The notes: generated from the letters alone by a model not told the origin. A stretch of DNA of 64,000 nucleotides from Aphrophora alni (GCA_963513935.1 OY740771.1:17009757-17073756), one strand, 5' to 3'. Counted from the first letter of the stretch, positions 1 through 13,614 are shown. Translations and numbers: made by a program.

Positions 1-128
1 ATATCCTCCAAACATACAAGTTTGACAGTAATGATTTAAATTTTACCTTCGACTTTTTATATTGATTTTACGTTTGTATTACAATGTCACTCTGGAAAAT
101 TTAAATCAATTAACATATTAAAAGCAAA

Positions 129-130
<2 letters not shown>

Positions 131-176
<46 letters not shown>

Positions 177-178
177 TT

Positions 179-232
<54 letters not shown>
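131..232. repeat. (AT)n microsatellite
   Basis: Two blocks of pure AT/TA dinucleotides split by aatattttaaaa. The same locus on the other arm (about 13574-13668) is also (AT)n, within the first intron of the glycine-rich gene. Confidence 0.95.
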
Positions 233-237
<5 letters not shown>

Positions 238-469
238 CTAGGTTATTTTATCTGTATATCCTTAAAAGACATATACTTTAATTTAAATGAATTAAAATAG
301 AAACTCAATTCCATAATTTTACTGCACAATATAACATTCTTCTGGTTTACAATTTGCCTTTTAAAATGAAAACTACAATAAAATGACCTGATACCACAAA
401 TCAACTATCACTTTTCTAACTTGTTATGATAAAACACACACCTTTAAATCAAAAATATATTCGACTTAC

Positions 470-487
470 CAAAGTTACTTTGCCCAT
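470..487 (-). CDS. Exon 1 of a second glycine-rich secreted protein gene (partial)
   Basis: On the minus strand, six codons from ATG at 487-485 (MGKVTL) are followed by a consensus donor GTAAGT at 469-464. The segment is the inverted duplicate of exon 1 of the gene at 13320 (MGKATL; one GCA/GTA difference). By analogy the rest of the signal peptide and the glycine-rich body would lie on an exon about 1.1 kb further along the minus strand, outside the window. Seen: ATG, donor site, TATA box and near-identity to the partner. Inferred: that the unseen exon exists and the gene is functional. Confidence 0.65.
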
Positions 488-535
488 GTTGAAGCTTTCA
501 AGGATGTGAATGAATTTTGAAACTAAAAATTCTCA

Positions 536-542
536 TTATATA
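536..542 (-). promoter_or_regulatory. TATA box of left glycine-rich gene
   Basis: TATATAA on the minus strand about 50 nt upstream of the ATG at 487, at the same position as TATATAA at 13265-13271 in the right copy. The start site should be about 30 nt downstream, giving a leader of about 24 nt. Confidence 0.6.
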
Positions 543-674
543 CTAATCTCATCGAACCCGTGGAGATATTGTCACTCCAAAGGTTTTTATATTCGCTCAA
601 TACAGATCCATAACTTGCCGTCATACGGTTTAACATCAGATTAGTTGCAGTTCAAGTACAAACCTTTTCTATTA

Positions 675-966
675 TAAAAACAGATGATATAATCAATTGT
701 AAACTTATATTTAATCAAAAGCCTAAATTGAAACAGTTTAAACTAATAGTTTAGTTTAAAAGACGATTTTTAAAAATTGTCCAATTCCCAATTTATCAAC
801 ACCAATTATTAAGCCTCATCTGAGTAAATATTAAGTTGACAAGTAATGTATCTTTCGACTGGATACAACAGACTTATGACAGTGAGTGATTTTTCTCAAT
901 TAATGATGTATCATTAATTTCAATTTTGGAAATATATATAACTGCCTTCACATCCATTGTGAACCA
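675..966. repeat. 291-bp dispersed repeat, copy in left arm
   Basis: Inverted counterpart of 12842-13132, flanked by CTATTA at 669-674 and 967-972 (complement of TAATAG). A further copy lies at about 9358-9651. Confidence 0.6.
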
Positions 967-1114
967 CTATTAGTCGAATTATTTTAACATTAAGTAAAAT
1001 AATATATCCTTCAAATGCTATTTCTAACGAAATAACGCTTCGTAATTTTGTGGTTTTATTGTATTCATTTTAATATTTTTAGAAAATATCTGTTCTGTAA
1101 ATTTGTGATATATG

Positions 1115-1222
<108 letters not shown>

Positions 1223-2478
1223 TGTTTTAATATAACTTCACATACAAAATTTCATTAAAATTTGTCCACACGTTTGCACTGTATATCCTCCGCACAAATG
1301 ACATTTATACAGGCAGAAAAAAAACAATTCTTATTATAGAGGCAGACAAAAAAAATTATAGAGACATTTTTATAAGTATTATGAGCAAACTCTACTAAAA
1401 AAAGGTACATCTCACTTCCGAGTGTCATTTTTACCCTTGAGTCCTATATACGTGCTGATAATTGTTGGTTAAATTCCATGTCTTCTGTGTTGGCTAGTAT
1501 TTTAGAAAACTCGAAACAGTTGGCTTCTATAAATTTGTAAATCTAAGACGTAGTGTGAAATTAACTGAAAGTGTAAGCACAGTTTTTTCACAATATTGAT
1601 ACTTTTGTTTAAACAGGTGTTATTATTCTTTTCTTACGGTTTTTCAGAGTTGTGTAATTATCAGTAAATTTTACTTTTCTTTGCACACCATTCAGGGAAA
1701 AGTAAAATAATAAGCTGATCGTTATATCTGACACGGGTTTGTAAATTGTAATTGTTGCATAACCTCAAAATAAAACTGACCATAGTAAAATCGCTAAAAA
1801 TAAAAGTGTTATACTCTTATTAAAACTGTTATTTTAGGAACATTGTGTGCGTGAACTACGGGTGTAAAGTATCTCGGTTGTTTTTGAGAAACTGTCGCGA
1901 CAAATTACACTTTACATCTTTAATACATAAATAACTAATATTAACTGGGTCCGCTAAGAATCCAATAAAGCTGTCACTAACACCTTGATGATGATTGTGA
2001 CAGACAGAAACTTGTTGTTTTAGTAGATTTATTATTAGATTTAAAACACATTGGTAACTTTTGACTCTGGTGTACTTATAGCATAATAATTATTATGTAG
2101 GTGTTAGTTTAATATGCTAATTTGCAACATCAACTCTAAAAATTCGTTATAATTTTAGTGAAATGTGAAGATTTCCCCCTAATACGTGTGCTAAATTCAG
2201 GATAACAATTATTAAGGTTCATGAATAATTGGTAAAAAATAATTAAATACTAGATTTTAATCACTCTTCAAGCGAAGAACTAGGATAGTAGGCAATCGAA
2301 GGAGGTTGAAGCCCTAAATAAATAAATAAACAGCATCTGGGGTTAATTTTCATTTTTGACTTTCGTATTTTTGGTGGCGTACAATTTGGGATGGCTAATT
2401 CAAGAAAACTATACCATTATCTTACTATCTTACTTTAATTATTAGTAGTCTATTTCAAACAACATGGTTAGTTTCAGG

Positions 2479-2946
2479 TAATTAAAAATAAATAAACTTA
2501 TTTTATGAGTATTTATAAAAATTAATGTTACAATTATGGTTAGTAAATTCTATAAAATTATGTTAAGGGAATTTTCCATTAATTAGCATATCTGAAGTTA
2601 ATAAACTTGGTTAGTTTTCAATTTGTTTATAGGATGTAAATACAAAACTCCAGGAGTTGCGTAATAAATTATATATGGAAATAGATGGGGTGGGTAATAT
2701 TAAACTTTACGTTATGGCATGAAATTAATACAAATATGTCGTTAAAGAAATTGTAATAGCATCTTATATTAACCACTGTAATGCATAAGCCGACAACATT
2801 CATTACGTTGCAAACGAGTTTAATAAAATAAAGATAGAATTTACAAAACTAAAATTGATTTTTTTAACACTCAAAAAAAAAAAAATGATTTAATACTTTT
2901 AAATATGTTGTGCCACAAAATGCTTTATTTCAATTCAAGCCTCTAG
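2479..2946. other. 468-bp segment present in only one arm
   Basis: The left arm reads gtttcagg, then this segment, then tcgcttgcg; the right arm (complement of about 11370-11390) joins gtttcagg directly to tcgcttgcg. The segment is AT-rich and contains a 13-base A run. I see no terminal repeats or coding capacity. It could be an insertion here or a deletion in the other arm. Confidence 0.75.
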
Positions 2947-4204
2947 TCGCTTGCGTAGATAGGTGCTTATTAATTTTGCTTCATTTTCAAATAATCGTAA
3001 ATGGTCAAAAGTTTGCAGTTCCGAATCTGATGGTGTTCAATGTTCATGCATGTTTTGCTGTTTCCCGTCTTCATTAATCTAATATAGGTAAAGTAATGAC
3101 ATTAAAGAATCAAAAACTCAATCCCTTTCTCTTGTGTTGTGATTCGAAACGTACTTGTAATTATTTGGAAATTGTTTTGCCGTCTGTGTTGCCTAACACT
3201 TTCAAGAAATATTGATAGCTCTGTATGAAAATGGTGGTGATATCCTCGATATAAGAATACAATGCTGATGTCTTTAATTACTTGATAGTGAGTGAGACAT
3301 GAAGATAAATCTCACGATCATAAAATAAAATACAAAACAAAAATATTCCAGTTAAAAATGTATTATTTATTAATGTTTCTGGGTGTAACATAACTCAATG
3401 TTTAATCGCCATGATTCTTGATTTAGACTTCATTTATTACTTTTGACACTTCTAGTATTTTTCTAATACATTTTAAAAAGAACATCAGGATTTGCCTGTA
3501 AAAATCCAGTGTAAAAATTTTCAACCAATCTTTAAATGAAGAAACTTAGTGCTATTAATGTGAAAACCTTGTCTTGTTGCTGATAGTATGCTACGATTTT
3601 TAACGATTTAATAAAATCATATGGATAGGTAATATTTATTCAAAATTTCACTGGTGAATAAATATTTTAATAAAAATTTAAATATTTAAACAATATATAT
3701 TACTTGAATCTACCCAAATATAGTTCCTCCATCAATAAATCAATTGATAAATGGAAAAATGTACTACTACAAACTGGATAAGTTTCAAAGAAATACCTTA
3801 GATTTTCTAAAATTACATTTTCAATTAGATTATATCTGAATTCAAAGAAAGGTTCCGCAAATATACTACAATAGTTTTAAATAATGTCAATTTATAAATA
3901 TATCCTTTTACTTTATAATTTTTTTCAAAAGCACCTTCCTTGTTTTTAGTTTCAATATGTCCCCCCCCCGTTTATAACAGTGAAATCAGCTGCCCTAGGA
4001 GCCGACTCAATGACTCTTTTTTTTCATTGACCAATTTGAAAAAGTTGTAATGAGGAAATAGCAAACAATAAATAAATACAATTTTATATACTTTTTTTTT
4101 CTTTGTTGTTTAACGACTAAGAACTTTTTGGTTACCAATGCCTTATAAAAATGGAAGATAAAACATAAAATAAAGGTCCTTTGTCCTCAAATACTGTAAT
4201 AAAC

Positions 4205-4310
4205 ACTGGATTGGAAGAGAACAAGAGTTGGTCGAGGAAGACCTGATAGAAGCTAGTGATCTAAGCCAAGACTACCTAGATCCCTTGGGATTGCCAAACT
4301 TGTACTTACT
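4205..4310 (+). pseudogene. Decayed mariner/Tc1-type transposase C-terminal fragment
   Basis: One reading frame gives W-I-G-R followed by a degenerate S-D-L-S-x-D-Y-L stretch. This resembles the WIGRGG...SPDLxPLDFFLWG region that precedes the last catalytic residue in DDE_3 transposases. It is too short and altered to be functional. A similar, longer remnant lies on the opposite strand at about 9750-10060, in keeping with an older part of the inverted duplication. Confidence 0.35.
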
Positions 4311-5559
4311 ATAGCGTCCATCAGAGTTATATAAAATTGTAGAAATTGATGTTGGAGCTATCAGAAAGTAAAAATATAATAGTTGTACCCAAGGTGACTT
4401 TAATGCTAATGAATTTAAAATTTAAAAATCCACTAGTTTCCAAATATTATCAAAATTCAAAGATTAAAAATTCCCAAAACAAAATTACAATTTTTTAAAT
4501 AATGTATAAAATATTTTATATAAATTAAATTATGTTTTTTAAATAACTCAGTTTTTATTAAATTAATCAGTAACGAACTATGAAGATTAATATACATACT
4601 ATCTATACTCGAAGGTTTATATTTTTTTGGTTACTAATGCATTTATGTTTTTACTACACTTCACAAAGTATTAATAGTGTTAACTTCAACGTTAGGCAAG
4701 TTGGATATAAATAAATAAGATTTTTAAGAGACAAAACATCTTTATCTACGTACTATTGACAGCAGCAGGACAAGGTTTTTACATTTGCACCACTTAGTTA
4801 CTTTATACAAGAATTGGATTAAAAGCTTTGGAATAAATACATTCAAACTCTAAAAGGATATTATTCACAAAACGTATTGGGTTGAATATCAGAAGAACCA
4901 AATGTAATAAATTTAGCCGGAAATAAAATCATGAATAATTGGGGTTAAATGTTGAATCATGTTACACCAAAAAAAAAATGAATTAATAATGCATTTTTAA
5001 CTTGACTATTTGTACTTTGTCAATGTATTTTATCTTATGATTATTTCTATAAACATAAGAAATAATGTAATGTTATATATCAAGTAATTATTATTGATAG
5101 CAGTGTTATATATAACGCAATTTATGAATTATAATATTAACACCTCTTCATACAAAAGTATCAATATTAGTAAGCTATGAACAACATTTTTCTGTTAACT
5201 CTACTTTATAAATTTACAGATACATAGAAACGCAGACATTAAGTGCTTTCTCGAATTCATTTTACAACACTGAACACAAGGTAATTACTCAATAAGATTA
5301 GAACACATGCGTAGAGTTCCAACACAAGGAAAGAGTTGGATTTTGGTCTACTTATTGTCTTTTATTTTACTCTCTTTAGTTTTATGAAGACGGGGAGGGG
5401 GAGAAGCAGGGGACCACAAGGAAAGTTGAACACTAATATTCGTATTTGGATTTGTGTAAAATTTGACGAGTCACAAGTTGAAAATACAGCAAACTAAGTG
5501 CGAACCTATCCACAAAAGCGAATAGAAATTAGATTAGACACAGCAGTGTTTGGCAATAT

Positions 5560-6330
5560 CACGTTTGAAAATATCTAAATAATTCCTTCTGTCTCTCAAA
5601 TATAATAAAATATCAGTTTTAATTTCGCATTATCGATCAAAATATTCGTTTTTTTTATTAAAATTGTTTTCGAACTTTCAAAGTAAGACAATATTCCTAG
5701 TTTAAGCATTACAGTTGGTACAATCTTCCTTCTTTAACAGCACATTCTTATTTCTCTCCAGCTATGATCCCTCTCATTGCTATATATATTACACGAACCC
5801 TGGAGATTTGATTCTCAAGATACTTACTTCCTACAGTTGAATACAATTCAAGTTTTACTTCAGTTACTTTTTTTACTTTAAAAAGTAACTCTTAGAATTT
5901 ACTTAATGAAATGATATCTATAAGTCGAAAATTAATTAATATTAATACTCGCAAAATAATTATTAATTGCAACAGATAATTTTGTTTTATGTAATATAAC
6001 TGTATTCATTATGACACCTAAATACAAAAATATGGTTTCCATACTCAATAATCCAGAGAGGTTTTTTTTTCCTTTAGTGGTGCTTTTATTACTTATCTCC
6101 AGCTTACTTGGAAATGAATTGCTTCCCTTATTTAATGCTTTCCTGGCTTTGCGTGTATTTTATACTTTCAGCTTAGGGTTTCGTGAAATATTAATAGCTA
6201 TTCATAACTTGTATAACAAACAAAAGCAAATAAGTGTAAACTGTAGTGATTACAATATCGTTATATTTAAACGTGTTATTGTTTCTTTTATATTCAAGCG
6301 AAAAATAATGTACTGGAATTGATTTAGTCA
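5560..6330 (+). repeat. Diverged repeat, copy 1 of 3
   Basis: Shares long blocks with 8220-8950 (cttccttctttaacag; ttatctccagctta; gaattgcttcccttatttaatgctttcctg) and shorter blocks with 16810-17400. Copies differ by about 15-25% plus indels. Between the two closest copies most codon differences in the best open frame change the amino acid, so the conserved-looking peptides are probably not coding. Confidence 0.7.
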
Positions 6331-7924
6331 TCTCTAACAACTTTAGGAAAAAAGAATATTTGTATAATACATTATTATGTAAAAGTGTGTTATATATAAA
6401 CAAAATGTCCCTTATATTTCCACCGTTAACAAAAACACGTAAATATTTGTTTTGCGTATACGTGTATACACAGGATTTTAGTATGCCAAATAAGAGATTT
6501 ATGTCTCTACTTTCACTCAAATACGTAATATAGAGAAGGTTGTAAAGCCTTACATATTTTTTTTTCATATAGTACTGTCTTAAAAATAACTTGCCGCTTA
6601 AGGTTTCATAAATTGGTTTACTTAGGTTTTATAAATTTATTTAGGTTTTACTCCACGTATATTGTTACTCCACTCTAATTTCTTTTTCTTTATTTTTCTT
6701 TTTTTTTAATTGAAAAAAATACAATCAAGTATTTTATTGAAACACAAACACACATAAATATATATTAACGTTATCGAAAGGAATGTATTTAATTTTATTG
6801 TTTATTTTAGACACAACTTTCAAATGTACAAAATTCTTTGATTGGTTGAGATTTTAAGTGCAGATTTTATTATAGAAGTGAAAACTTTAACCACTGAGCC
6901 ACTTAACACTTAGGACTAGTTAATTTATTCCCGATATTTAAGTAAGAAAATTCTTCTTCGTGTATAATTAAATAAAAAATTATTTTCATAACGTATAATA
7001 AATATCAATATGAAGTTGTGCAACTTTTCCTTATAAGACAAACAAACAAGGTGAACCTTAGTGGTACGTAAGTTAAACAGTATTTTAAGTACTATATAAA
7101 TTCATTTGTCAGGTATTCTAAAACATGATGTACAACTGTTTATTTTGGTGTGTCCTCTTGTCGCTTTGTTGGAAAGATTTAAATAACAATAATTACTTTT
7201 TATCATGAGTGTATTTCTTCCACTGCCATAGTCGTCATAAAGTGAAAAAAAGAAAACACAAACTTACACTATTTGACCTTAATGCTACAGAATATAATTG
7301 TGGAAAATATCTTAGCTTCAAATATGATTAGGTAAATCTAATATAAATTCTAAATTTTTGAAATAATGGGGAAAACACTGTTGTAAAGTACAATATACTT
7401 TTATAATAATTCAATAATTATTAAAATATTCAGTAATTAGTCATATGTTTTGTACAGTTTATCCCACGAAGAGGTACAACCTTATGATTTTGTATTAATT
7501 GCTTATTCCTCAACCGATTCTTTTGACACTTTACGTACTTTTTAATAAAGTTACAAAAAATATTCTGTGAAAATTTCAACACACTCGTGTTTATAGTAAC
7601 AAATTGGAGGCAACACAAATATTCTTATGTGCTTTCATATTGTCATCCCTTTTAATCTTGTAGGTTTAATTGTTGAACAGCTGTTAAAATTCAAATTAAA
7701 CAACAATTACATTAAAACAGACACTTTTTTAGTATAATTTTATTATCCATTACAATTTGATTTTTACAGTTGAACAAAAGTGAACAGTTGTGCGTGGGCC
7801 ATTGTTTTTATGAAGTTGCAAAATTAATTATACTATTTCAGAAAGCCTTCCAAGGTGTTGGAAATAATTAATTAGAAAGATTTGTTGTTGGAATCGGGAA
7901 ACGTAGTGAAAAAGTACAACCTGT

Positions 7925-8200
7925 CTTTTTATAAAGGAAGAGAAGAACTGCTATGCGATTTATTACTCCATTCTCTAGGTAAACGAAAATCACTTAGAAA
8001 AGTAGAGCTTGAAATTGGAGTGCTTGAATCTTCATTTTAGAGAATCATAAAAAAAATTACAAATCCCATCTAGTCCATGACCTACTTGAATATGATACGG
8101 ACAGAAGAGTGGAGTTCTGTTCTCGCATCATTGAGTTTCATGAGGCTGATCCTTATTGGTATACTTATTGTTTTCTCAAACCATACCACGTTTAATGTAC
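7925..8200 (+). pseudogene. Decayed transposase N-terminal (helix-turn-helix) fragment
   Basis: Starting near 7950 one frame reads like the SLRxxxxELGIxxSxxxRIIKK helix-turn-helix of insect mariner/Tc1-like transposases, meets a stop, and continues in another frame with an RRVEFCxxIxEFxEADPYW-like stretch typical of the linker before the DDE domain. Stops and frame changes mark it as dead. It may be the N-terminal counterpart of the fragment at 9750-10060, in the opposite orientation. Confidence 0.45.
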
Positions 8201-8219
8201 CTTAACTTTTTTTTTCATC

Positions 8220-8950
8220 CAACTCTCTAAAAAAATTAAATTGTAAAATATCAATTTTTATTTCGCATAATCAATCAACATATTCTTTGTTTTACTAAGC
8301 AAATGGAACCGTTTAACATAAGGAGCTTAAGCATTATAGGACTTTGTGAAGTAAAACTTCCTTCTTTAACAACATATTTGTATTTCTCTTCCACCATGAT
8401 GTTTAATATTATTACTCCCCCCGCCCCCCATTGCAATTTTATCAAACAATGTCAATGTTATTTTATGGGAATTATTATCCATATTAACAAAATAAATTAT
8501 AACTACAAATCGGATGTCTTTAAACTTATTTTAATTAACTGATAATTTTACTAATAATACTAACAGTTTTAATAAGATGAAGGTAATAAGTTAACTAAAT
8601 AAAGAAACATATTTTTATCTTTTTAAACGAGGGAGGTTTTCTTCCTTTAGTGGTGGTTTTATTACTTATCTCCAGCTTAGTTAGAAATGAATTGCTTCCC
8701 TTATTTAATGCTTTCCTGACTCTACGTGTGTTTTATACTTTCGGCTTAGAGTTTCATGAATTATTAATAACAATTCATAACTTTTATAAAGAATGCAATC
8801 AATTAAATTTTAACTGTAGTGATTTTGTTATAGTTAGATTTATAAAGACGTGTTGTTTGTTCCTTAATATATTCAAGCAAAAACAATTGTTTTACAAATT
8901 AATTTTGGCATGACTAAAAATTTAGGACAAAACAACAAAATTTGTTTAAC
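8220..8950 (+). repeat. Diverged repeat, copy 2 of 3
   Basis: Same family as 5560-6330 and 16810-17400; includes a C-rich run (about 8418-8430) within an otherwise AT-rich unit. Confidence 0.7.
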
Positions 8951-9357
8951 ATACTATTATGTACGGAAAGTCCTAGGAAGAAGACGCTATTTTTTAATTA
9001 ATGGCAGACAAATGGCACAATTTACAAACTTGAGACTTTACAGTTATGCTACTTAAGTATGTAAAAAACGTAAACTCGAGTTTCATTTTTTATGTACGTT
9101 TATATATTTGTACATAAAATATATTTACATCTGTACATTCTGCATATACTCATGAATAATGTTACGTTTTCATCAATTTTATTTTATTTGCATCACCATT
9201 ACAAATTGTGGACCTCCAGATAACTTAAAAATGTGTAAAATTGAATAACGAAAAGTAAAGAAAAATAAGAGTAATAAATTATTAATGATCCAAATTTAAC
9301 CTTTATTCAAATTATTACTATCACTAGCTATCACTGATCACAATCACTATCACAATG

Positions 9358-9651
9358 TAGTGTTCCACAATGTATGTGAAGGCAATTATATATTTCCAAA
9401 ATTGAAATTAATGATACATTATTAATTGAGAAAAATCACTCACTGTCATATGTCTGTTGTATCCAGTCGAAATATACATTACTTGTCGACTGAATATTTA
9501 CTCAGATGAGGCTTAATGTTTGGTGTTGATAAATTGGGAATTGGATAATTTTTAAAAACTGTTTTTAAAAATTAACTATAAGTTTAAACTGTTGTAATTT
9601 AGGCTTTTGATTAAATAAAAGTTTATAATTGATTCTATCATCTGTTTTTAT
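9358..9651 (+). repeat. 291-bp dispersed repeat, extra copy
   Basis: Over 90% identical by eye to 12839-13133, in the same orientation, but outside the inverted arms. The flanks (tatcac-rich on both sides) differ from those of the arm copies, so it reached this place separately. Confidence 0.75.
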
Positions 9652-9749
9652 CTATCACTATCACTGATAAAAACAAATGGTTTAAGCCCTTTTGAAAAAT
9701 TGCCTCCTCTTCAATCAGCCTCATTAATCCATCATTTGTTCTTATAGGG

Positions 9750-10060
9750 TGATAATAAACTATTTTAAAAAACCTAATAAGAAAAAATCAAAAACCGTCA
9801 AGTCTGGTGAGTCCATGAAGTTTCTGCCACGACCAATCTCATGTTTGGGAAGATGTCAATCTAAAACTGCCTTGGCTACATTGGCATTATGAAAAGGAAA
9901 AAATCATCCCTCAACTCCGGATGACTAAGATAAGAAACTGTGTGATCAGTTAATATTGATGCGTAATATCTCCAGTTATTGTCTGATGGGATATGTCATA
10001 CGATAAAACACCATTCTTGGTAAGCAACTAAAACAGTTCAAGCCCTCTTCGTGTAAAATA
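9750..10060 (-). pseudogene. Decayed mariner/Tc1-type transposase fragment
   Basis: On the minus strand, short frames read like the end of a DDE_3 transposase: an IGRGRN stretch followed by F-M-D-S-P-D-L-T-x-F-D-F-F-L-L-G, resembling the WPPRSPDLTPLDFFLWG signature. This is preceded by a degenerate NWxxY...L region. Several stops and frame changes show it is not functional. Confidence 0.5.
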
Positions 10061-12609
10061 TGTGGATTTTGTTACAATAATTAAAATTATGTCTTTTTAC
10101 AGATCCTGTTCGGTAAAATGTAGCTTCAGCTGAAATTACAATTCGGCATCTTTGTCCTGCTTCTCAATCACAACTTCCCCTCGTCTGTCAGAATCAACGT
10201 CGCATCTAAATATGTTTGACACAAATTAATTTTGTTTTTATTGCCATATCTTTGAACTAACGCCTTTGGTATCCCAGTAGAGGATGAAACATTTCTAAGT
10301 AAATTAGCCTGTTTGGAGATTTAAATAAAGTAGCTCTTATTTTTCTATTAGAAAATCTAAGGTATTTCTTTGAAATTTAACCAGTTTGTAGTAGTACATT
10401 TTTCCATTTATCAATTGATTTCTTGATGTAGGAACTATATTTGGGTAAATTCAAGTAATATAATTATATTGTTTAAATATTTAAATTTTTATTAAAATAT
10501 TCAGCAGCCAAATTTTGAATAAATATTACCTATCCATATGATTTTATATAATTGTTTAAAATTGTATTTTGTTTCCAAATAAAACAATTAAGTTGTTACT
10601 ACACTGTCAAGTTTGTGAGATCATAGAATATTAATAGTGATATTTTCAACAAGCAGATCTGATATAAATAGTAAAGTAAAGTATATAACGGACGAACAAA
10701 ACTTCTTTAGTAGCATACTATCAGCAGCAAGACAAGGTTTTCTCATTAATAGCACTTAGTTTCTTCATTTAAGGATTGAATAAAAAGCTTTACACTGGAT
10801 TTTTACAGGCAAATCCTGATGGTATTTTTCAAAATGTATTAGAAAAATACGAGACGTGTCAAAAGTAATAAATGAAATCTAAATCAAAGTCACGAATAAT
10901 GGCGATTAAACATTGAGTTATGTTATATCCAAAAACATTATTAAATAATACATTTTTAACTGGAATATTTTTGTTTTGTATTTTAGTTATCAATGTATTT
11001 TATTTTATAATTGTGAGATTTATCTTCACGTCTCACTCACAATCAAGTAATTAAAGACATCAGCATTGTATTCTTATATCGAGGATATCACCACCATTTT
11101 CATACAGAATTATCAATATTTCTTGAATGTGTTAGGCAACACAGAGGGCAAAACAATTTCCAAATAATTACAAGTACGTTTTGAATCCCAACACAAGAGA
11201 AAGGGATTGAGTTTTTGATTCTTTAATGTCATTACTTTACCTATATTAGATTAATGAAGACGGGAAACAGCAAAACATGCATGAACATTGAACACCATCT
11301 GATTCGGAACTGCAAACTTTTGACCATTTACGATTATTTGAAAATGAAGCAAAATTAATAAGCACCAATCTACGCAAGCGACCTGAAACTAACCATGTTG
11401 TTTGAAATAGACTACTAATAATTAAAGTAAGATAGTAAGATAATGGTATAGTTTTCTTGAATTAGCCATCCCAAATTGTATGCCACCAAAAATACGAAAG
11501 TCAAAAATGAAAATTAACCCCAGATGCTGTTTATTTATTTATTTAGGGCTTCAACCTCCTTCGATTGCCGACTATCCCTGTTCTTCGCTTGAAGAGTGAT
11601 TAAAATCTAGTTTTTAATTTTTTTTGCCAATTATTCTTGAACCTTAATAATTGTTATCCTGAATTTAGCACACGTATTTGGGGAAATCTTCACATTTCAC
11701 TAAAATTATAACCAATTTTTAGAGTTGATGTTGCAAATTAGCATATTAAACTAACACCTACATAATAATTATTATGCTATAAGTACACCAGAGTCAAAAG
11801 TTACCAATGTGTTTTAAATCTAATAATAAATCTACTAAAACAACAAGTTTCTGTCTGTCACAATCATCATCAAGGTGTTAGTGACAGCTTTATTGGATTC
11901 TTAGCGGACCCAGTTAATATTAGTTATTTATGTATTAAAGAACTAAAGTGTAATTTGTCGCGACAGTTTCTCAAGAACAACCGAGATACTTTACACCCGT
12001 AGTTCACGCACACAATGTTCCTAAAATGACAGTTTTAATAAGAGTATCACACTGTTATGTTTAGCGATTTTACTATGGTAAGTTTTATTTTGAGGTTATG
12101 CAACAATTACAACTTACAAACCCGTGTCAGATATAACGATCAGCTTATTATTTTACTTTTCCCTGAATGGTGTGCAAAGAAAAGTAAAATTTACTGATAA
12201 TTACACAACTCTGAAGAACCGTAAGAAAAGAATAATAACACCTATTTAAACAAAAGTATCAATATTGTGAAAAAACTGTGCCTACACTTTCAGTTAATTT
12301 CACACTACGTCTTAGATTTACAAATTTATAGAGGCCAACTGTTTCGAGTTTTCTAAAATACTAGCCAACACAGAGGACATACGTATACAGGACTCAAGGA
12401 TAAAAATGACACTCGGAAGTGAGATGTACCTTTTTTTAGTAGAGTTTGCTCATAATACTTATAAAAATGTCTCTATAATTTTTTTTGTCTGCCTCTATAA
12501 TAAGAATTGTTTTTTTTGTCTGCCTGTATAAATGTCATTTGTGCGGATATACAGTGCAAACGTGTGGACAAACTTTAATGAAATTTTGTATGTGAGGTTA
12601 TTTTAAAAA

Positions 12610-12616
12610 AACACAC

Positions 12617-12692
<76 letters not shown>
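12610..12692. repeat. (AC)n(AT)n microsatellite
   Basis: AC/GC dinucleotides followed by AT dinucleotides; partner of the TA/TG block in the left arm. Confidence 0.95.
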
Positions 12693-12693
<1 letters not shown>

Positions 12694-12841
12694 CATATAT
12701 CACAAATTTACAGAACAGATATTTTATAAAAATATTAAAATGAGTATAATACAACCACAAAATAACGAAGCGTAATTTCGTTAGAAATAGCATTTGAAGG
12801 ATATATTATTTTATTTAATGTTCAAATAATTCGACTAATAG

Positions 12842-13132
12842 TGTTTCACAATGGATGTGAAGGCAGTTATATATTTCCAAAATTGAAATTAACGATACAT
12901 CATTAATTGAGAAAAATCACTCACTGTCATAAGTCTGTTGTATCCAGTCGAAAGATACATTACTTGTCGACTGTAATATTTACTCAGATGAGGCTTAATG
13001 TTTGGTGTTGATAAATTGGGAATTGGACAATTTTTAAAAATCGTCTTTTAAACTAAACTATAAGTTTAAACTGTTTTAATTTAGGCTTTTGATTAAATAT
13101 AAGTTTACAATTGATTATATCATCTGTTTTTA
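12842..13132 (+). mobile_element. Candidate 291-bp short insertion, possible 6-bp duplication
   Basis: The unit is flanked by TAATAG at 12836-12841 and 13133-13138. A diverged copy of the flanking DNA at 16617-16770 keeps homology up to its own TAATAG and then departs, as expected of a site lacking the insert. No terminal inverted repeat and no RNA polymerase III boxes are evident, so the class is unknown. Confidence 0.4.
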
Positions 13133-13264
13133 TAATAGAAAAGTTTTGTACTTGAACTGCAACTAATCTTATGTTAAACCGTATGACGGCAACTTATGGA
13201 TCTGTATTGAGCGAATATAAAAACCTTTGGAGTGACAATATCTCCACGGGTTCGATGAGATTAG

Positions 13265-13296
13265 TATATAATGAGAATTTTTAGTTTCAAAATTCA
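13265..13296 (+). promoter_or_regulatory. Core promoter of glycine-rich gene
   Basis: TATATAA at 13265-13271, and TCATT at 13294-13298 whose A (13296) lies 31 nt downstream, fitting an initiator. The predicted leader to ATG 13320 is 24 nt. The same layout is duplicated on the left arm. Confidence 0.6.
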
Positions 13297-13319
13297 TTCA
13301 CATCCTTGAAAGCTTCAAC

Positions 13320-13572
13320 ATGGGCAAAGCAACTTTGGTAAGTCGAATATATTTTTGATTTAAAGGTGTGTGTTTTATCATAACAAGTTAGAAAAGTGAT
13401 AGTTGATTTGTGGTATCAGGTCATTTTATTGTAGTTTGCATTTTAAAAGGCAAATTGTAAACCAGAAGAATGTTATATTGTGCAGTAAAATTATGGAATT
13501 GAGTTTCTATTTTAATTCATTTAAATTAAAGTATATGTCTTTTAAGGATATACAGATAAAATAACCTAGTAT

Positions 13573-13603
<31 letters not shown>

Positions 13604-13614
13604 ATATATTATAA

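Larger units (their letters stand above)
3813..10344. other. Spacer between the inverted arms, no intact gene
   Basis: AT-rich sequence holding old repeat copies: about 4640-5060 resembles 10600-11010, and about 5560-6330 resembles 8220-8950. It also contains three decayed transposase-like pieces. Short open frames here (for example 6011-6322 and 8650-8913) lie inside the diverged repeat copies and change mostly at amino-acid-altering sites, so I do not call genes. Confidence 0.6.

Noticed and set aside
2471..2950. Intron (GT...AG) explaining the 468-bp segment
   Set aside because: The ends can be read as gtaatt...ctctag, but removing them leaves a one-base mismatch with the other arm and no exon is present.
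6011..6322. 103-aa hydrophobic frame with a similar 87-aa frame at 8650-8913
   Set aside because: They lie in diverged repeat copies; most differences change the amino acid, and the third copy (17.2 kb) is broken. Not under coding constraint.
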